Of a stretch of 64,000 nucleotides of DNA, positions 9,736 to 19,166 are shown piece by piece. The notes under the pieces are model-generated. The model was not told the origin of the DNA and searched no databases. It worked only from the letters and a program-made list of their open reading frames with translations. The stretch's first letter is position 1, and each line of letters starts with the position of its first letter. The stretch spans positions 62,001 through 126,000 of the forward strand of contig JAKPDK010000182.1 of the NCBI GenBank assembly GCA_029552745.1. Direction: 5' to 3'. The translations under genes and the position numbers were made by a program. The DNA is from Candidatus Hydrogenedentota bacterium. GTDB lineage: Bacteria; Hydrogenedentota; Hydrogenedentia; Hydrogenedentales; SLHB01.

Positions 9736-12174
9736 ATGGGGTTTGATCGTATACAACGCACTTTTAGGATGGGCGCGTTTCGCTGGCGAGGTCTTTTGCA
9801 GTGGATTTCGACGGTACTGACGCTAGGGGCGCTTTTTATTGCGGCTCCTCGGGCTTATTGCCAATCGATACCCACGCTTTCTACATCGTCTCGTACGGAG
9901 CAAGCCCCCAAAGACACAGACCCCTTTGACACGCAATCCCTTGATGACCTGGTGGGCTCGTGCGAGCAAGAACTGCAGCGCGCGCGGGATGACCTGGAAC
10001 GGGTGCGGAGGTCGGAACAAGAGGGCACGGCGCGCCAGCTGGGGGCGAGTGACGAAGAAATAGCAGAACGCACGATGCTGCTGAAAGACATCGTCGTTTC
10101 TCTTGAGCAACGGTTAAAGGTGCTTCGGCGGATAAAGACGATCCGGCAAAATGTTGAGGCTCTGGCAAGGGAACGGTCTGCATGGGATGGCTTTAAGGAC
10201 ACGGCGGCTGTAACCATTGATTTTGTTGATTCGCTTAGGGACACGATGGAGATTCGCCGTCAGGATTTGCGTGCTGCGAAGGCAGAGTTGGCGCTTGCTG
10301 ATAAGAAGATCCCTACACTCCGTGCCGCCCAAAGCGATGCGGAACGTGATCTTCTGAAACAGAAGGAAACGCTTGATCGAAACACGGATCCGGCGCAAAA
10401 ACCACTTTTGGAATGGCGTCAAGAACTAGCCTCGATACGCGTTTATAAAGCGACGGCCGAGTTAGACCAAGCTTTAGCCGAGCAGCGCGCCGCAAAAGAA
10501 GCTGCCCAGTTTTATACACAAGCCATAGACTTTCTCCAAACTCAGTTACAAGTAGCTAACCAACTGGCGCCCATTTCCTCTGAAATGCTTCAGGCGAAGT
10601 TGGAATCGCTTGCGGCAATGCGCGCCCAGACTGAGAAGGAGCTGGAACGGGCGCGTAAGGCGCAGACAACGGCGGCTACCGCCTTGGAAGAAGTTCGTGC
10701 GAAATTGGCTGCGTTGCAGAACGCAGGCGAAAGCGAGGAAGTTCGGGCGCAGCAAGCGTTGTTGAAGCCCTTGGAAGAGGAACGGGAAGCCTTAGCCGAA
10801 ACGGCACGGACGCGTGTGGATGTTTATGAGTTGGTTTTGACGCTCATCGGCATGCAAGAGAAGTTGTGGAAACAGCGTTTTGATATGCGTATGGCGTTGA
10901 CGGGGGATGTTGGTAAGCGGGCGGACGCTTTGGATCGGGCAAAGAATCTGATTGAAGCGACTCGGGGCAAGCTGACGCAACCTCGGCTGGATCTGGAAGC
11001 CAATGAGTACCGTACCCGGGCGTTGATTAGTGCCGCTGAGGAACGGCTCTCGTTGTTGGCGGATGATTCCCCGGAAAGAGGTCAGGTCAGCAGGATGTTG
11101 GAGAGTTACTACGAGCGGGGCGAGATTTGTCGGCTCGGTTTACAACGCATCGGGGATGTCGACCGTTTGCTCGACAGGTGGGAAAATGAAAACGAGCAGT
11201 ACGCGAGTTCTCGGTCGTGGTTGGAACGTGTTTATGCGGCTGCACGGGATGTGCGTCTATGGGGAGGGCGCATTTGGGGACTGGAACTGCTACGTGTCGG
11301 TGATACGGTTATTTCCATTGATAAAGTGTTGACGGTGTTGGTTATTGTCCTGGTGGGAGTATTTGTTTCCCGACGGATTGCGTTACGCATTCGGCGCTTG
11401 GCGCTTGCGAAGTTACGCATCGAAGAGTCGGTCGCAGTGCCCATAGAGGTCGGCGTGTTTTACACGTTGATTATGTTGACCGTGCTGTTTGCGTTGAGCG
11501 TCGTTCACATTCCCCTGACTGTGTTTGCTTATCTGGGTGGGGCACTCGCCATTGGCGTTGGTTTTGGTGCGCAGAATCTCATCGGTAATTTCATCAGCGG
11601 CATCATCATGTTGCTGGAGCGTCCGATAAAGATTGGGGACATTGTGGAAGTGGACGGGGTTTTCGGCATCGTCAGGAAGATTGGGGGGCGGTGTAGTCAT
11701 CTTCGCCGTTTCGATGGGATTGATATGTTGGTTCCGAATAGTTCTTTTTTGGAGAAGAACGTTGTTAATTGGACGTTATCTGATCGGAAAGTCCGTTTTT
11801 CTATCTCCGTAGGCGTTGCCTATGGTTCTCCTACCCGCGAGGTAGAGCGAATTATTCTGCAAGCAGCAGAGGAACATCCCCGCGTGTTGACCGAACCTGC
11901 TCCGGTTGTCATTTTTGAAGAGTTCGCTGATAATGCCCTGGTGTTTGTTTGTTATTTTTGGATAGAACTCATCCGTGAAGTAGATTCCCGCATGGTACGG
12001 AGCGACTTGCGTCACCGGGTTGACGAACTCTTGCGTGCCGCAAATATTATTATTGCCTTTCCGCAGCGGGATGTGCATTTGGATGTGCAGCATCCGGTAC
12101 AGGTGACTCTTGTGCAGGCAGAAGAGGGACATGCGGCAAATGGGGGTACTTCAGAAGAAACGCCTAGCCGTTAG
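9736..12174 (+). CDS. Large MscS-family mechanosensitive channel with periplasmic coiled-coil domain
   Basis: 812 residues from the ATG at 9736, which has AAGGT seven bases ahead; a TTG at 9715 is possible but has no site. A signal peptide (residues about 20-45, ending APRAYC) leads into a long charged, helical region to about residue 480 that is strongly coiled-coil, as in MscK/MscM-type channels. Two or more membrane segments (VLTVLVIVLVGVFV, VGVFYTLIMLTVLFALSV) precede the pore helix, with the family marks GGALAIGVGFGAQNLIGNFISG and LERPIKIGDIVEV, then the vestibule domain. Such channels release solutes on hypo-osmotic shock. It converges with, and overlaps by 11 bases, the deacetylase gene. 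Confidence 0.9.
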   Translation: MGFDRIQRTFRMGAFRWRGLLQWISTVLTLGALFIAAPRAYCQSIPTLSTSSRTEQAPKDTDPFDTQSLDDLVGSCEQELQRARDDLERVRRSEQEGTARQLGASDEEIAERTMLLKDIVVSLEQRLKVLRRIKTIRQNVEALARERSAWDGFKDTAAVTIDFVDSLRDTMEIRRQDLRAAKAELALADKKIPTLRAAQSDAERDLLKQKETLDRNTDPAQKPLLEWRQELASIRVYKATAELDQALAEQRAAKEAAQFYTQAIDFLQTQLQVANQLAPISSEMLQAKLESLAAMRAQTEKELERARKAQTTAATALEEVRAKLAALQNAGESEEVRAQQALLKPLEEEREALAETARTRVDVYELVLTLIGMQEKLWKQRFDMRMALTGDVGKRADALDRAKNLIEATRGKLTQPRLDLEANEYRTRALISAAEERLSLLADDSPERGQVSRMLESYYERGEICRLGLQRIGDVDRLLDRWENENEQYASSRSWLERVYAAARDVRLWGGRIWGLELLRVGDTVISIDKVLTVLVIVLVGVFVSRRIALRIRRLALAKLRIEESVAVPIEVGVFYTLIMLTVLFALSVVHIPLTVFAYLGGALAIGVGFGAQNLIGNFISGIIMLLERPIKIGDIVEVDGVFGIVRKIGGRCSHLRRFDGIDMLVPNSSFLEKNVVNWTLSDRKVRFSISVGVAYGSPTREVERIILQAAEEHPRVLTEPAPVVIFEEFADNALVFVCYFWIELIREVDSRMVRSDLRHRVDELLRAANIIIAFPQRDVHLDVQHPVQVTLVQAEEGHAANGGTSEETPSR

Positions 12175-13006
12175 GACGCGTCTGGAGAGCGGCGCGTAAC
12201 TCGGAAAACGTCGACAGGCGCAGCTCATTTTCGCGGGCGTAGTTTATCGTCATTTCTACCATACGCATATTCGGGTCAAGGATAGTCAAACTCCAAGGGT
12301 GCCACGCGAAGTTCACCTCGGGTACTTGTTCGCGTACAGCAAGGTCGATAAATGGTTTGCTGTTATATCTGAACTCCTCTTCCGGAGTTCTTACATAGTC
12401 CTGGGGTACCGCTTCGGGCATTTGTACGGGGAAGAGCAAAAGCAAGATAGGTTGTTTGACGTTGTGTCCTTTGAGTAGGTTTTCATGCCATCCACACACG
12501 GGGATTTCCCACAATTCCGGGTAGCCTTCCTCCGCGTAGGTGAAAGGACTTCGCAAGGGTGCGGGTAGCGAGAAATCGGGACCCCACGCCGCGGAACTGA
12601 TATAGGTGTAACCGGCTTGGCGGAGAACGCTTAAGGCTTCTTCTTTTCCGCGTAAACCGTCGGGTGCCCCCACGGGGGTGCGAAAGCCGACTACCGGGGT
12701 TTCAAAGGTATCTTCGAGTAATTTTTTACTTTCGACTAGCTCGCGATGGTATCGGTCGGGTGTACCTGCCTTACCAAATCTCGGCGTGTCAACCAAGGGC
12801 ATGTGGGTGTATGTGTGACAAGCGATCTCAAAAAGGGGGTTGTCTTTGAGCAGCGCTTGATACTCCGACTTTTTTTCTTCGAGCAAACGGGCGACAATGA
12901 AAAACGTTGCGGGCGCTTGGAGCCGTTCATGCACTCTCACGATGTTTTTAACGCCTTCGAGACAACCCGGGGCTTCCGTGTCGTAGGAGGGGAGAAAGTG
13001 AATCAT
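12164..13006 (-). CDS. Polysaccharide deacetylase (NodB-like)
   Basis: 280 residues from the ATG at 13006 (GAAAGG ten bases upstream); a frame extending to 13090 adds 28 residues that do not look like domain sequence. The NodB family removes N- or O-acetyl groups from glycans with a metal ion. Motif 1 is SYDTEAPG with the base/metal Asp, motif 2 is CHTYTHMPL with the two metal histidines, and motif 3 is GFRTPVGAP. A later HPWSL supplies the C-terminal histidine. No signal peptide is apparent, so it is probably cytoplasmic or acts on a soluble sugar. Divergent from the response regulator downstream. Confidence 0.85.
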   Translation of the reverse strand: MIHFLPSYDTEAPGCLEGVKNIVRVHERLQAPATFFIVARLLEEKKSEYQALLKDNPLFEIACHTYTHMPLVDTPRFGKAGTPDRYHRELVESKKLLEDTFETPVVGFRTPVGAPDGLRGKEEALSVLRQAGYTYISSAAWGPDFSLPAPLRSPFTYAEEGYPELWEIPVCGWHENLLKGHNVKQPILLLLFPVQMPEAVPQDYVRTPEEEFRYNSKPFIDLAVREQVPEVNFAWHPWSLTILDPNMRMVEMTINYARENELRLSTFSELRAALQTRPNG

Positions 13007-13035
13007 ACCTATGCGGCCTTTCGTTTTTTCCTGAG

Positions 13036-13064
13036 TTGACGGGGAAAAGATTGTCGTGTAGATT
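13036..13064 (+). promoter_or_regulatory. Possible promoter for the NtrC-type regulator
   Basis: TTGACG and TAGATT are separated by 17 bases, about 80 bases before the GTG start at 13144. The -35 is good, the -10 mediocre. Confidence 0.3.
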
Positions 13065-13143
13065 GTATAGCCATAGGGCGTGGTATTCAAAAGTACTTTT
13101 TGCTGTGACAGATTGGACTATACCGATACGGGGAGTTTGATGC

Positions 13144-14568
13144 GTGGGACCCTATCTTCCGTCATCGTTACCGGTACTGTTGGTAGATGATGATCCCAAC
13201 ACCTTGAAAGCGTTTCAAACGGTGCTGGAACAAAACGGTATCGGTCGCGTGCTCACGGCTTTGAATGCCCGCCATGCCGAAGACATTCTTCGTCGAGAAG
13301 AAATCGGTGCCATGTTGCTGGACCTGCGTATGCCGGAGGTCTCCGGGGAGGAGCTATTGTCCCGCACGGTGGCAGAGTTTCCGGAGATTCCGGTAATTAT
13401 CGTCACGGGCTCTGCGGAAATTGATGTCGCGGTAGATTGTATGCGGCGGGGCGCGTTTGATTTTATCGTCAAACCGGTAGACCCGAGCCGTCTGATGCCG
13501 TCGTTACGACGTGCGCTTGAGTTGCGGGAGTTGCGAAATGAGTTTACCGCAGTGGCACAAGGGCTTTTGTACGGGACGATTCAAAACGTCGATGCCTTTG
13601 CTTCCATTGTTACCAACAATCCCGTGATGCTTCGTCTACTTCAATATGCGGAGATTATCGCCAAGACGCCAAAACCTGTGTTGATAACCGGCGAGACGGG
13701 CGTGGGAAAAGATGTGTTGGCACGTGCCATTCACGCGGCTTCCGGTCGGGCGGGAGATTTCGTTGCCGTCAATGTGGGTGGCTTGGAAGATACTACATTT
13801 TCAGATACGCTGTTTGGGCATGTGCGCGGGGCATACACGGGCGCGGATGAGGTCAGAGCCGGGTTGATCGAACGGGCACAACACGGAACCTTGTTTTTGG
13901 ACGAGATTGGCGATCTTGCCCCCGCGTCTCAGCTCAAACTGCTGCGTCTGATTGAAGAGCACGAGTATTATCCGCTCGGTTCGGATTTTTCCAAAGTTAC
14001 TGATGCGCGGTTTATCTGTGCGACCAATCAGGACCTCGAGGAGCTGCAGAAGGCGGGCAGGTTCAGGAAAGACCTATATTACCGCCTGAAAACACATGAG
14101 ATCGCATTACCGCCGCTGCGCGAACGGTTGGACGATCTTCCGTTGCTGTTGGAATATTTTATCCAAAAATCGGCTAAAGCCCTGGGCAAGGAGCCGCCGA
14201 TAGTGTCGCCTCAAGTGTTCGAGGCTTTAGAGAGCTACGATTTTCCAGGCAACGTGCGCGAGCTGGAAGCGTTGGTGTACGACGCGGTCAGCCGTCACAC
14301 AGGCGAAATGCTTTCGGTCGAGAGTTTTCCGTTGCATGTACGCGCTGGTTTGCGGTCTAACCGCAGGAAACTTTTTGGGAGGCAAGCGGAGGCAAATCCT
14401 TTATCGGATTGGGTGCGCTTACCCACTCTCCATGAAATGCAACATCTACTGATTCACGAAGCGCTACGGCGCACCCGGAATAATCGGACATTGGCGGCGC
14501 GCCTGTTGGGCATTTCACGTCCCACACTGCTTAGTCATCTGAAAGACGACGTACAGGCAATCTCATGA
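13144..14568 (+). CDS. Sigma-54-dependent response regulator (NtrC family)
   Basis: 474 residues in three domains. Receiver: acidic pocket Asp15-Asp17, phospho-acceptor Asp60 (LLDLRMPE), Thr88 and Lys110. AAA+ domain: Walker A GETGVGKD at 183-190, the sigma-54 contact loop as GAYTGA at 229-234 (Tyr in place of the common Phe), Walker B TLFLDEIGD. C terminus: Fis-type helix-turn-helix (RTLAARLLGISRPTLLSHLK). The start is GTG, with GGGGAG nine bases upstream; the nearby ATG at 13140 is out of frame. No sensor kinase lies in the window, so the signal is unknown. It would activate sigma-54 promoters when phosphorylated. Confidence 0.92.
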   Translation: MGPYLPSSLPVLLVDDDPNTLKAFQTVLEQNGIGRVLTALNARHAEDILRREEIGAMLLDLRMPEVSGEELLSRTVAEFPEIPVIIVTGSAEIDVAVDCMRRGAFDFIVKPVDPSRLMPSLRRALELRELRNEFTAVAQGLLYGTIQNVDAFASIVTNNPVMLRLLQYAEIIAKTPKPVLITGETGVGKDVLARAIHAASGRAGDFVAVNVGGLEDTTFSDTLFGHVRGAYTGADEVRAGLIERAQHGTLFLDEIGDLAPASQLKLLRLIEEHEYYPLGSDFSKVTDARFICATNQDLEELQKAGRFRKDLYYRLKTHEIALPPLRERLDDLPLLLEYFIQKSAKALGKEPPIVSPQVFEALESYDFPGNVRELEALVYDAVSRHTGEMLSVESFPLHVRAGLRSNRRKLFGRQAEANPLSDWVRLPTLHEMQHLLIHEALRRTRNNRTLAARLLGISRPTLLSHLKDDVQAIS

Positions 14569-14580
14569 CGTCGGCTAGCG

Positions 14581-15798
14581 TCAGGCGGATTCCGTTTCTT
14601 TGCCCTTTAGGGCGAACCACAAGGTGCCGATCAACCCAAAGGCGAAGGCAGTCCCGAAATTGACGGCGGGACCTTGTTGCCAAAGGAAACCGCTGAGAAA
14701 CGCCGAAACCGACACGACAACATCGCGCACGAGATAGTACAGACCGAACATGCCGGCTTTGTGTCCTTCGGGGGCCAGGTCCATGATGAGCGCCTTGCGG
14801 GTGGGTTCTCCAAACTCTTTCAATCCGCGTAGTACAAAGGCGGGGATTAGCCAAAGAAAGGAATGGCAGAAGAACAACACAGCGGGGAACGCCGTGAAGA
14901 AAACGAAGGTCATCACGACAAAAGGTTTTTTGCGACTTTTGTCGGCAAGATAGGCAACAGGGATATAAACTAACATTGCCGTCACCATCTCAATCGCAGT
15001 CAGGGTACCGAACTCTACGCCATCGACCGGATGGGAGATGGTCTTCATGCACCAAATGGCGATAAAAGCGTAAGGAATTTGCTCACAGTACCGTATCAGG
15101 ATATCGGCCACAAGTAGTTGTCGCAGCGAAGGGGTCATGGCGCGCCACAGCCCCCGGAAACCTAACTGCGAGGACTCTTCTTTTTTGTCTATGTTAATTT
15201 TGCGATCATCCTCGATAAAAAGTTGTTGAAAGATCATGGCGACAACTGCCATCACGAGCGCGCAACCGAATGCGGCACGGACACCGGCTATTTCTCCCCA
15301 GGTGACGATGAACACACCCCCTACGACAGGTCCAAGCGCCATAGGAATGCGCCGAACCAACGAATGCATAGAGACGCCCATCGTTCGTTTTGTTTTTGGA
15401 AGGGATTTTGCCACGATGTCCATGGTCGCGGGCAGCGAAATGGCGGTCCAGGAGAGAAAAAAGACCGAGCCGGCGAAGACTGCTGCCCAATGGGGGATCA
15501 GAATGACGATGAGGAAACCGAGCACGGCAAGGCAGTTGAATAGGAATAAGGCGCGTTTCGACCCTAAGCGTTCGGCGAGATAGCCGCCGGGAAAGGAGTA
15601 CAAGGCTGACAGAAGATTGTCGAGTCCGTTCAGGGCGCCTACGAGGATTTCGCCCGAACCAAGCGCCAGCAAATAGACCGGCAAAAAGCGCTCCGCCATT
15701 TTTTCGCCCATGCCGATCAATACAGCCATGGTCAGGATACCGAACATGCTGCGACGCAGGGCGAAAAACTCCAGGCTCTTACGAAGGTCTTGTTTCAT
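14581..15798 (-). CDS. Major facilitator superfamily transporter
   Basis: 405 residues with about twelve hydrophobic segments and the MFS loop 2-3 signature as GGYLAERLGSKRALF. A central cytoplasmic loop (residues about 195-215, IEDDRKINIDKKEESS) divides the two halves, and the second half has a matching YLADKSRKKP. GGAAG precedes the ATG. Substrate unknown. It lies 88 bases downstream of the ceramidase-like gene on the same strand, so co-transcription is possible. Convergent with the NtrC-type regulator, with stops 12 bases apart. Confidence 0.85.
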   Translation of the reverse strand: MKQDLRKSLEFFALRRSMFGILTMAVLIGMGEKMAERFLPVYLLALGSGEILVGALNGLDNLLSALYSFPGGYLAERLGSKRALFLFNCLAVLGFLIVILIPHWAAVFAGSVFFLSWTAISLPATMDIVAKSLPKTKRTMGVSMHSLVRRIPMALGPVVGGVFIVTWGEIAGVRAAFGCALVMAVVAMIFQQLFIEDDRKINIDKKEESSQLGFRGLWRAMTPSLRQLLVADILIRYCEQIPYAFIAIWCMKTISHPVDGVEFGTLTAIEMVTAMLVYIPVAYLADKSRKKPFVVMTFVFFTAFPAVLFFCHSFLWLIPAFVLRGLKEFGEPTRKALIMDLAPEGHKAGMFGLYYLVRDVVVSVSAFLSGFLWQQGPAVNFGTAFAFGLIGTLWFALKGKETESA

Positions 15799-15886
15799 AG
15801 TGGGTCTTCCGCTGCTGACAATCTACGGGGTATTGGGAGCGGTAGAGTTTCCTGTGAAGGGTATAGGCTGCCAACATCAGTTTTTC

Positions 15887-17305
15887 CTACTCGTTCCTTG
15901 GCTGATTTTTGGAAGCAAGTTGCTGCAGTCCTTCAAGAGCCGATGTGTCGCCGGTAGGCCAGACGCGCCGCTGCGGTAACTGTTCCAGTTCAGGTTTTGC
16001 CTGTTTGAATAGGTCAGTCAGCAGGCGTGACGCCATTTTGACGACAGCGCTACCGACGGTCGGTTCGAGCATGCTGGTGCGGGCGGTGAGCACTTCGTAC
16101 CCACCCCCTTCGAATGCCTCCGGGGTACATATGTAGCCGTTGTACCCGTTTGCTAATTCCACACAACAGGTGTGTAGGAATGGGGATTGGTCGCGGACGG
16201 TGAGTGCAAAAGACTGGAACAATTCTCCCGGCACGCCCCATAATGCGGCGTCCGCGATTCGGACGGCGAAGATCTCCAGCGGACGAGAGGACATTTTGCG
16301 TCGGAGCTTTGCCACCTCTAAAAGTTCTTTGGCGAAAATGGTGTCCACGTCGCGGGGCGTGACAGGATGTTTTGCCAACAATTTGCGGGCTTCTTGTAAG
16401 GCTTGTGGGGAAATCTTACGGAGAGCAGCGCGCACAACGCCGCGGCGCAAACCGATGGACGCGTCGTTATATGGGGTGGCGCGGGCGATGGCTTGAAGGG
16501 CAGCCCCGGCGACAATGCGGCCTGACCGTTCTGCCCAGTGGACGCCCATTTCGATGGGGCGTGGGCTACGATTATCTACTTGGGTGACATCGCCACAGGC
16601 GCCGTTCAAAAACACCACGCCGAACTCGGGTCCGTACACGGATTTTAGCGTGTCTACAATCCATTTCACGTAGTCGGCAGAGTAGTAGAGTCCGTTGACA
16701 TGAGTGGCGTGGCAAGCGAAGTTGACGATACAGCCCCAGGGTTTCCATGATTCGGGGTCGAAAAAAGAAAACACCGTGACGCGCGGGTCTTCGGGTCCTG
16801 CCGGAGCTAATGCATCGGGATTCATCTTACCTGGGTGTGTTATTTGCGACCCGTCGCGCATTAGGAATCTGCGGTTGAACGCCACTCCATGGGCTAGTTC
16901 GGATTCAATGCCTAGAAACGCCGATTGACGTAAGCGGAATGCTTCCGAAATGGATGCGGCGATTTGTTGAGCAACGAAATTCTGGTATTCGGGGTCTTCT
17001 GCGGTAGTCAACATGGAACATATCGGACCGCCGGAATGGGTATGTGTGGCAGCGATAAAGCAATTGGTTCCGGGTATCCCGCACATGCGTTGCGCCTCTC
17101 GGCGTGCGGCTGCCACCAAGGTTTCCGGCACCACGATGGCATCCACTTGCACAAAGGCAACACAAGATACTTCATCGTCGATCACAACCGAACGGACAAA
17201 TAAATCATCATGGATCCCCCTGGCAAAACGTCGTTCGAACAATCCCGGCATTTCCTTGCCCGGCGAGGGCGTGATACATCTTGCCGCAAATCCTACTGTT
17301 AGCAT
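15887..17305 (-). CDS. Neutral/alkaline ceramidase-like hydrolase (N-terminal domain only)
   Basis: 472 residues. The opening VGFAARCITPSPGKEMPG and ATHTHSGGP match the catalytic domain of neutral ceramidases, where the histidines bind zinc; NFACHATHVNGLYYSADY and FLNGACGDVTQ are further family marks. True ceramidases are about 650 residues or more with a C-terminal immunoglobulin-like domain; that part is missing here, and there is no signal peptide. Short bacterial relatives of this kind are common in Planctomycetes and are usually annotated as hypothetical. Activity on ceramide is therefore doubtful. AAAGGT stands eleven bases before the ATG. Confidence 0.75.
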   Translation of the reverse strand: MLTVGFAARCITPSPGKEMPGLFERRFARGIHDDLFVRSVVIDDEVSCVAFVQVDAIVVPETLVAAARREAQRMCGIPGTNCFIAATHTHSGGPICSMLTTAEDPEYQNFVAQQIAASISEAFRLRQSAFLGIESELAHGVAFNRRFLMRDGSQITHPGKMNPDALAPAGPEDPRVTVFSFFDPESWKPWGCIVNFACHATHVNGLYYSADYVKWIVDTLKSVYGPEFGVVFLNGACGDVTQVDNRSPRPIEMGVHWAERSGRIVAGAALQAIARATPYNDASIGLRRGVVRAALRKISPQALQEARKLLAKHPVTPRDVDTIFAKELLEVAKLRRKMSSRPLEIFAVRIADAALWGVPGELFQSFALTVRDQSPFLHTCCVELANGYNGYICTPEAFEGGGYEVLTARTSMLEPTVGSAVVKMASRLLTDLFKQAKPELEQLPQRRVWPTGDTSALEGLQQLASKNQPRNE

Positions 17306-17427
17306 TATTTTGGCTACCTTTGTGAAGAGACAACGACGGTAGATTATGCTCTTTCCGGTGAACCAAAGTCACGTGCATGTATAAACCCAGTACCTTGGGC
17401 AGTTTTGTTACGTTGGGTTGAGGAATG

Positions 17428-17450
17428 GAAGAGAAGATTTTCCATGAAGG
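17428..17450. repeat. Copy A of an exact 23-base repeat
   Basis: The 23 bases here (core AGAAGATTTTCCATGAAGG) recur exactly at 54131-54153. In both places they flank a composite dispersed repeat locus. Confidence 0.8.
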
Positions 17451-17586
17451 TTATTGAGAGGAAGGCACTGACGCGTAGCGTCATAGATAGGTTAGATCTA
17501 TCTATACCGCCTTAGTCCCCCGCACGCGAGGGGACACAGCGGGCTGAACCCTGCGCAGGGGATAGACAGCCTTCCCCCCGGTTCTC

Positions 17587-17834
17587 CTTGCGAGGAGCAA
17601 GTCTTCGAAGCGACGAAGCAATCCCCTCAACCGCGTAGCGGAAGAGGGCAACGGGCAGGGCAGAGTCCTGGGTTATTTCCAATTCCCGAGGGGATTGCCG
17701 CGTCGTGCCTAGCGGTACTCCTCCCAATGACAACGTGGGAGACGTAGCGTAAGAGGACCCGGGCAAGGTCGGGGGACATCTCCGTATGCTTATGGGGATT
17801 ACGGCGTCGCCCCTTCGGGGCTCCTCGTCATGAC
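17587..17834. repeat. Composite dispersed repeat locus 2 (in the 17306-17991 gap)
   Basis: Forward arm at 17587-17635 (TGCGAGGAGCAAG, then GAAGCAATCCCCTC), inverted arm at 17685-17733, and a second, partial inverted arm at 17799-17834 whose hairpin is GCCCC/GGGGC. The rest of the 686-base gap shows no gene apart from the 23-base repeat at 17428 and the ribosome binding site of the ATP sulfurylase gene. Confidence 0.85.
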
Positions 17835-17991
17835 CAGGGAGAAGACATAGGCGCTACTATTCGCAACGCCGTCGCATATTTTGATACACTCTCGTGACTC
17901 GTAACTTGGGACACGAACGAGTCGAAGATGGGCACACTCGTTTCCGGTCTTGTCTAAGTGTTTTTTGTTTGTGCCAAGAGAGGAGAAGACG

Positions 17992-19149
17992 ATGTCATTA
18001 TTACCGCATGGCGGCAAGTTAGTTGACCGTTTTGTCAAAGGCGATCGCCGACAGGAGGTTTTGGAAAAAGTCTGTGCGTTGCCTCGACTGAAAATTGATG
18101 CGTATGCCGCATTTGACCTTGATGGGATTGCGAAGGGCATTTTCAGTCCGTTGGAAGGTTTCATGGGGGAAGAAGAGACGCGACGAGTTCTGGATGACAT
18201 GCATCTGAAACCCGGGATACCGTGGACCATCCCGATCTTGTTGTCGGCTCCGCGGGAGATGGCAGACCGTTTTGAAACGGGCGGCATGGTTGCGTTGGAA
18301 GACGACGAGGGGGAAATTGCGGGGGTACTTCATCTTCAGGAGAAATTCACTGTTGATAAGCGCGAATTGGCGCAAAAAGTGTATGGAACAACCGATGAAA
18401 ACCATCCCGGAGTCAAGTATACCTACGAGCTGGGGGATGTCTTTCTGGCTGGTCCTGTGGATGTGCTCAAAGAACGGACGATTGAGTTTCAGGAGTACAA
18501 CTTGCCTCCGAGTCGCACGAGAGAAGAATTTGCGCGACGTGGATGGCGCAGCATTGTAGCCTTTCAGACGCGTAACCCGATTCACCGGGCACATGAATAT
18601 CTCACCAAATGCGCGTTGGAAATTTGCGACGGGTTATTGATTCATCCACTGATGGGCACCACGAAGCGTGATGACATCCCCGGCGATGTGCGGATGCGGT
18701 GTTATCAAGTGCTTCTCGAAAATTACTACCCGAAAGAACACGTGATGTTGTCCTTGATGCCGGTAAACATGCGGTATGCCGGACCTAAAGAAGCGATCAT
18801 GCATGCGATCATCCGCAAAAACTATGGCTGTACCCATTTTATTGTGGGGAGAGACCATGCGGGCGTGGGCAACTATTATGGCAGCTACGAGGCACAGGAA
18901 ATCTTCAGTCGGTTTGACTCTGCAGAAATAGGAATCACGCCGCTCTTTTTCGATAACGCGTTTTATAGCAAACGAACAGGCAGCATGGCCACGAAAAAGA
19001 CATGTCCCGGCACGGAAGCGGAGCGAATTTCACTGAGTGGTACTCGTGTGCGCGAAATGTTGAAAGCCGGTGAGATGCCCCCTCCGGAGTTCACCCGACC
19101 TGAAGTGGCGAAGATCCTTATCGAATGGGCACGGAAAGGCGCCGAATAG
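17992..19149 (+). CDS. sat: Sulfate adenylyltransferase (ATP sulfurylase)
   Basis: 385 residues from the ATG with GAGGAG six bases upstream. The enzyme makes adenosine 5'-phosphosulfate (APS) from ATP and sulfate in the cytoplasm. The PUA-like N-terminal domain (to about residue 160) is followed by the catalytic domain with FQTRNPIHRAHE (the QxRNP and HxxH motifs), GTTKRDD, and VGRDHAG; the end has SGTRVREML and PPEFTRP, as in single-chain Sat of the Aquifex/dissimilatory type. No APS reductase or active APS kinase is next to it, but the third gene downstream resembles a broken APS kinase. First gene of an apparent four-gene rightward cluster. Confidence 0.95.
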   Translation: MSLLPHGGKLVDRFVKGDRRQEVLEKVCALPRLKIDAYAAFDLDGIAKGIFSPLEGFMGEEETRRVLDDMHLKPGIPWTIPILLSAPREMADRFETGGMVALEDDEGEIAGVLHLQEKFTVDKRELAQKVYGTTDENHPGVKYTYELGDVFLAGPVDVLKERTIEFQEYNLPPSRTREEFARRGWRSIVAFQTRNPIHRAHEYLTKCALEICDGLLIHPLMGTTKRDDIPGDVRMRCYQVLLENYYPKEHVMLSLMPVNMRYAGPKEAIMHAIIRKNYGCTHFIVGRDHAGVGNYYGSYEAQEIFSRFDSAEIGITPLFFDNAFYSKRTGSMATKKTCPGTEAERISLSGTRVREMLKAGEMPPPEFTRPEVAKILIEWARKGAE

Positions 19150-19166
19150 GTTTGAAGATATTTCGT

